Source: Pseudomonadota bacterium (GTDB lineage: Bacteria; Pseudomonadota; Alphaproteobacteria; Rhizobiales; Hyphomicrobiaceae). Taken from it: a stretch of 6,290 bases of DNA. The position numbers were made by a program, and so were the translations under genes. The notes beneath the pieces were generated by a model. The model saw nothing but the letters and a program-made list of their open reading frames with translations, did no database searches and was not told the DNA's origin. The stretch is from NCBI GenBank assembly GCA_023392135.1, contig JAEVZQ010000077.1, forward strand, positions 1 through 6,290, read 5' to 3'. Shown here one piece after another: positions 6,019-6,290 of this stretch (positions are counted from its first letter, which is position 1; each line of letters begins with the position of its first letter).

Positions 6019-6031
6019 GTGGCTCGTGCGA
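6019..6031 (+). repeat. 13-bp direct repeat, copy 2 of 2
   Basis: This is the second exact copy of GTGGCTCGTGCGA. Together the two copies flank 257 bp containing the half-site cluster and the nested stems. Confidence 0.55.
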
Positions 6032-6153
6032 GGCAGCTCGGGGACGGATGTCTCGACGGACGTGGAAAGTAGGTTTTGCCTTCGACAAGCAGCACACTCA
6101 CATGTCCACGCTCAGCATTCATCAGTCGGCGACATCGCCGGGCCAGATGTCAT

Positions 6154-6290
6154 TCACCCCGACATCGTGTGGCAGTCACCTGCGAAGTGCCCGGCTGCCT
6201 GCCGACTTTCCTCAAAGCGATCAACAATAAGCTCAAGGCACTTGATGCGACGATCCTCTACACGATGGAAATCCCGGATCTTCTCATGCC
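6154..6290 (-). other. Possible C-terminal end of a gene running in from the right (undecided strand)
   Basis: On the minus strand a frame open from the window edge ends at a TGA (complement of 6154-6156), giving 44 residues with a charged, helix-like composition (for example CLELIVDRFEESRQAAGHF). The opposite strand is also open from about 6169 (VAVTCEVPGCLPTFLKAINN and onward) with somewhat higher GC at third positions. Neither is recognised, and without the flanking sequence I cannot choose. Confidence 0.2.

Larger units (their letters stand above)
5694..6290. other. Right-hand stretch without a convincing gene
   Basis: Nearly 600 bp hold only short open frames on both strands with no ribosome sites or recognisable domains. 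The first ~100 bp would carry the promoter of the outer membrane protein; a TATAGA box (complement of 5718-5723) has no good -35 partner. Beyond it lie the GTGCAAA half-site cluster and nested stems at 5817-5913 and a 13-bp direct repeat (5749-5761, 6019-6031). A small perfect inverted repeat, CGGCGA-CA-TCGCCG, sits at 6127-6140. From about 6154 to the edge a frame is open on each strand. Confidence 0.6.

Noticed and set aside
1..6290. CRISPR arrays, rRNA, intact insertion sequences, defence or toxin-antitoxin genes
   Set aside because: No regularly spaced repeats, rRNA signatures, transposase motifs or paired small genes were seen on either strand.

Overview
The window is GC-rich and tightly coding. 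It looks like chromosomal DNA of an alphaproteobacterium, probably Hyphomicrobiales (rhizobia-like). This rests on two observations: the xsc product matches the alphaproteobacterial form of the enzyme, and there is an Omp25/Omp31-like single-barrel outer membrane protein. No sequence search was possible, so the host assignment is inference.

Left half (1-3780) is a C2-sulfonate catabolic locus. A truncated gene on the minus strand (1-708) encodes the N-terminal half of an acylating aldehyde dehydrogenase of the sulfoacetaldehyde dehydrogenase type (SauS-like). It diverges from an IclR-family regulator (941-1777), which is followed by xsc, sulfoacetaldehyde acetyltransferase (1955-3709). The 232-bp divergent region holds a good minus-strand promoter candidate and a perfect 7-bp-arm inverted repeat just upstream of it. 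A second putative regulatory stretch lies between the regulator and xsc, and a strong hairpin terminator closes xsc. The inferred route is sulfoacetyl-CoA -> sulfoacetaldehyde (SauS), then sulfoacetaldehyde + phosphate -> acetyl phosphate + sulfite (Xsc), under control of the IclR protein. A CoA ligase or transferase, a sulfonate importer, pta and a sulfite exporter or oxidase are not in the window. The ligase and importer may lie to the left, downstream of sauS.

Middle and right (3780-5693) look like unrelated chromosomal genes. A 170-bp non-coding stretch with two near-perfect palindromes precedes an unrecognised protein with GT-A glycosyltransferase-like signatures (about 3952-4899, +). 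That gene converges on, and overlaps by 7 bp, an outer membrane beta-barrel gene (4893-5693, -).

The last ~600 bp (5694-6290) contain no convincing gene. They hold a cluster of TTTGCAC/GTGCAAA half-sites, nested inverted repeats ending in a T-run, and a 13-bp direct repeat 270 bp apart. At the extreme right edge short frames are open on both strands and may be the edge of a gene outside the window.
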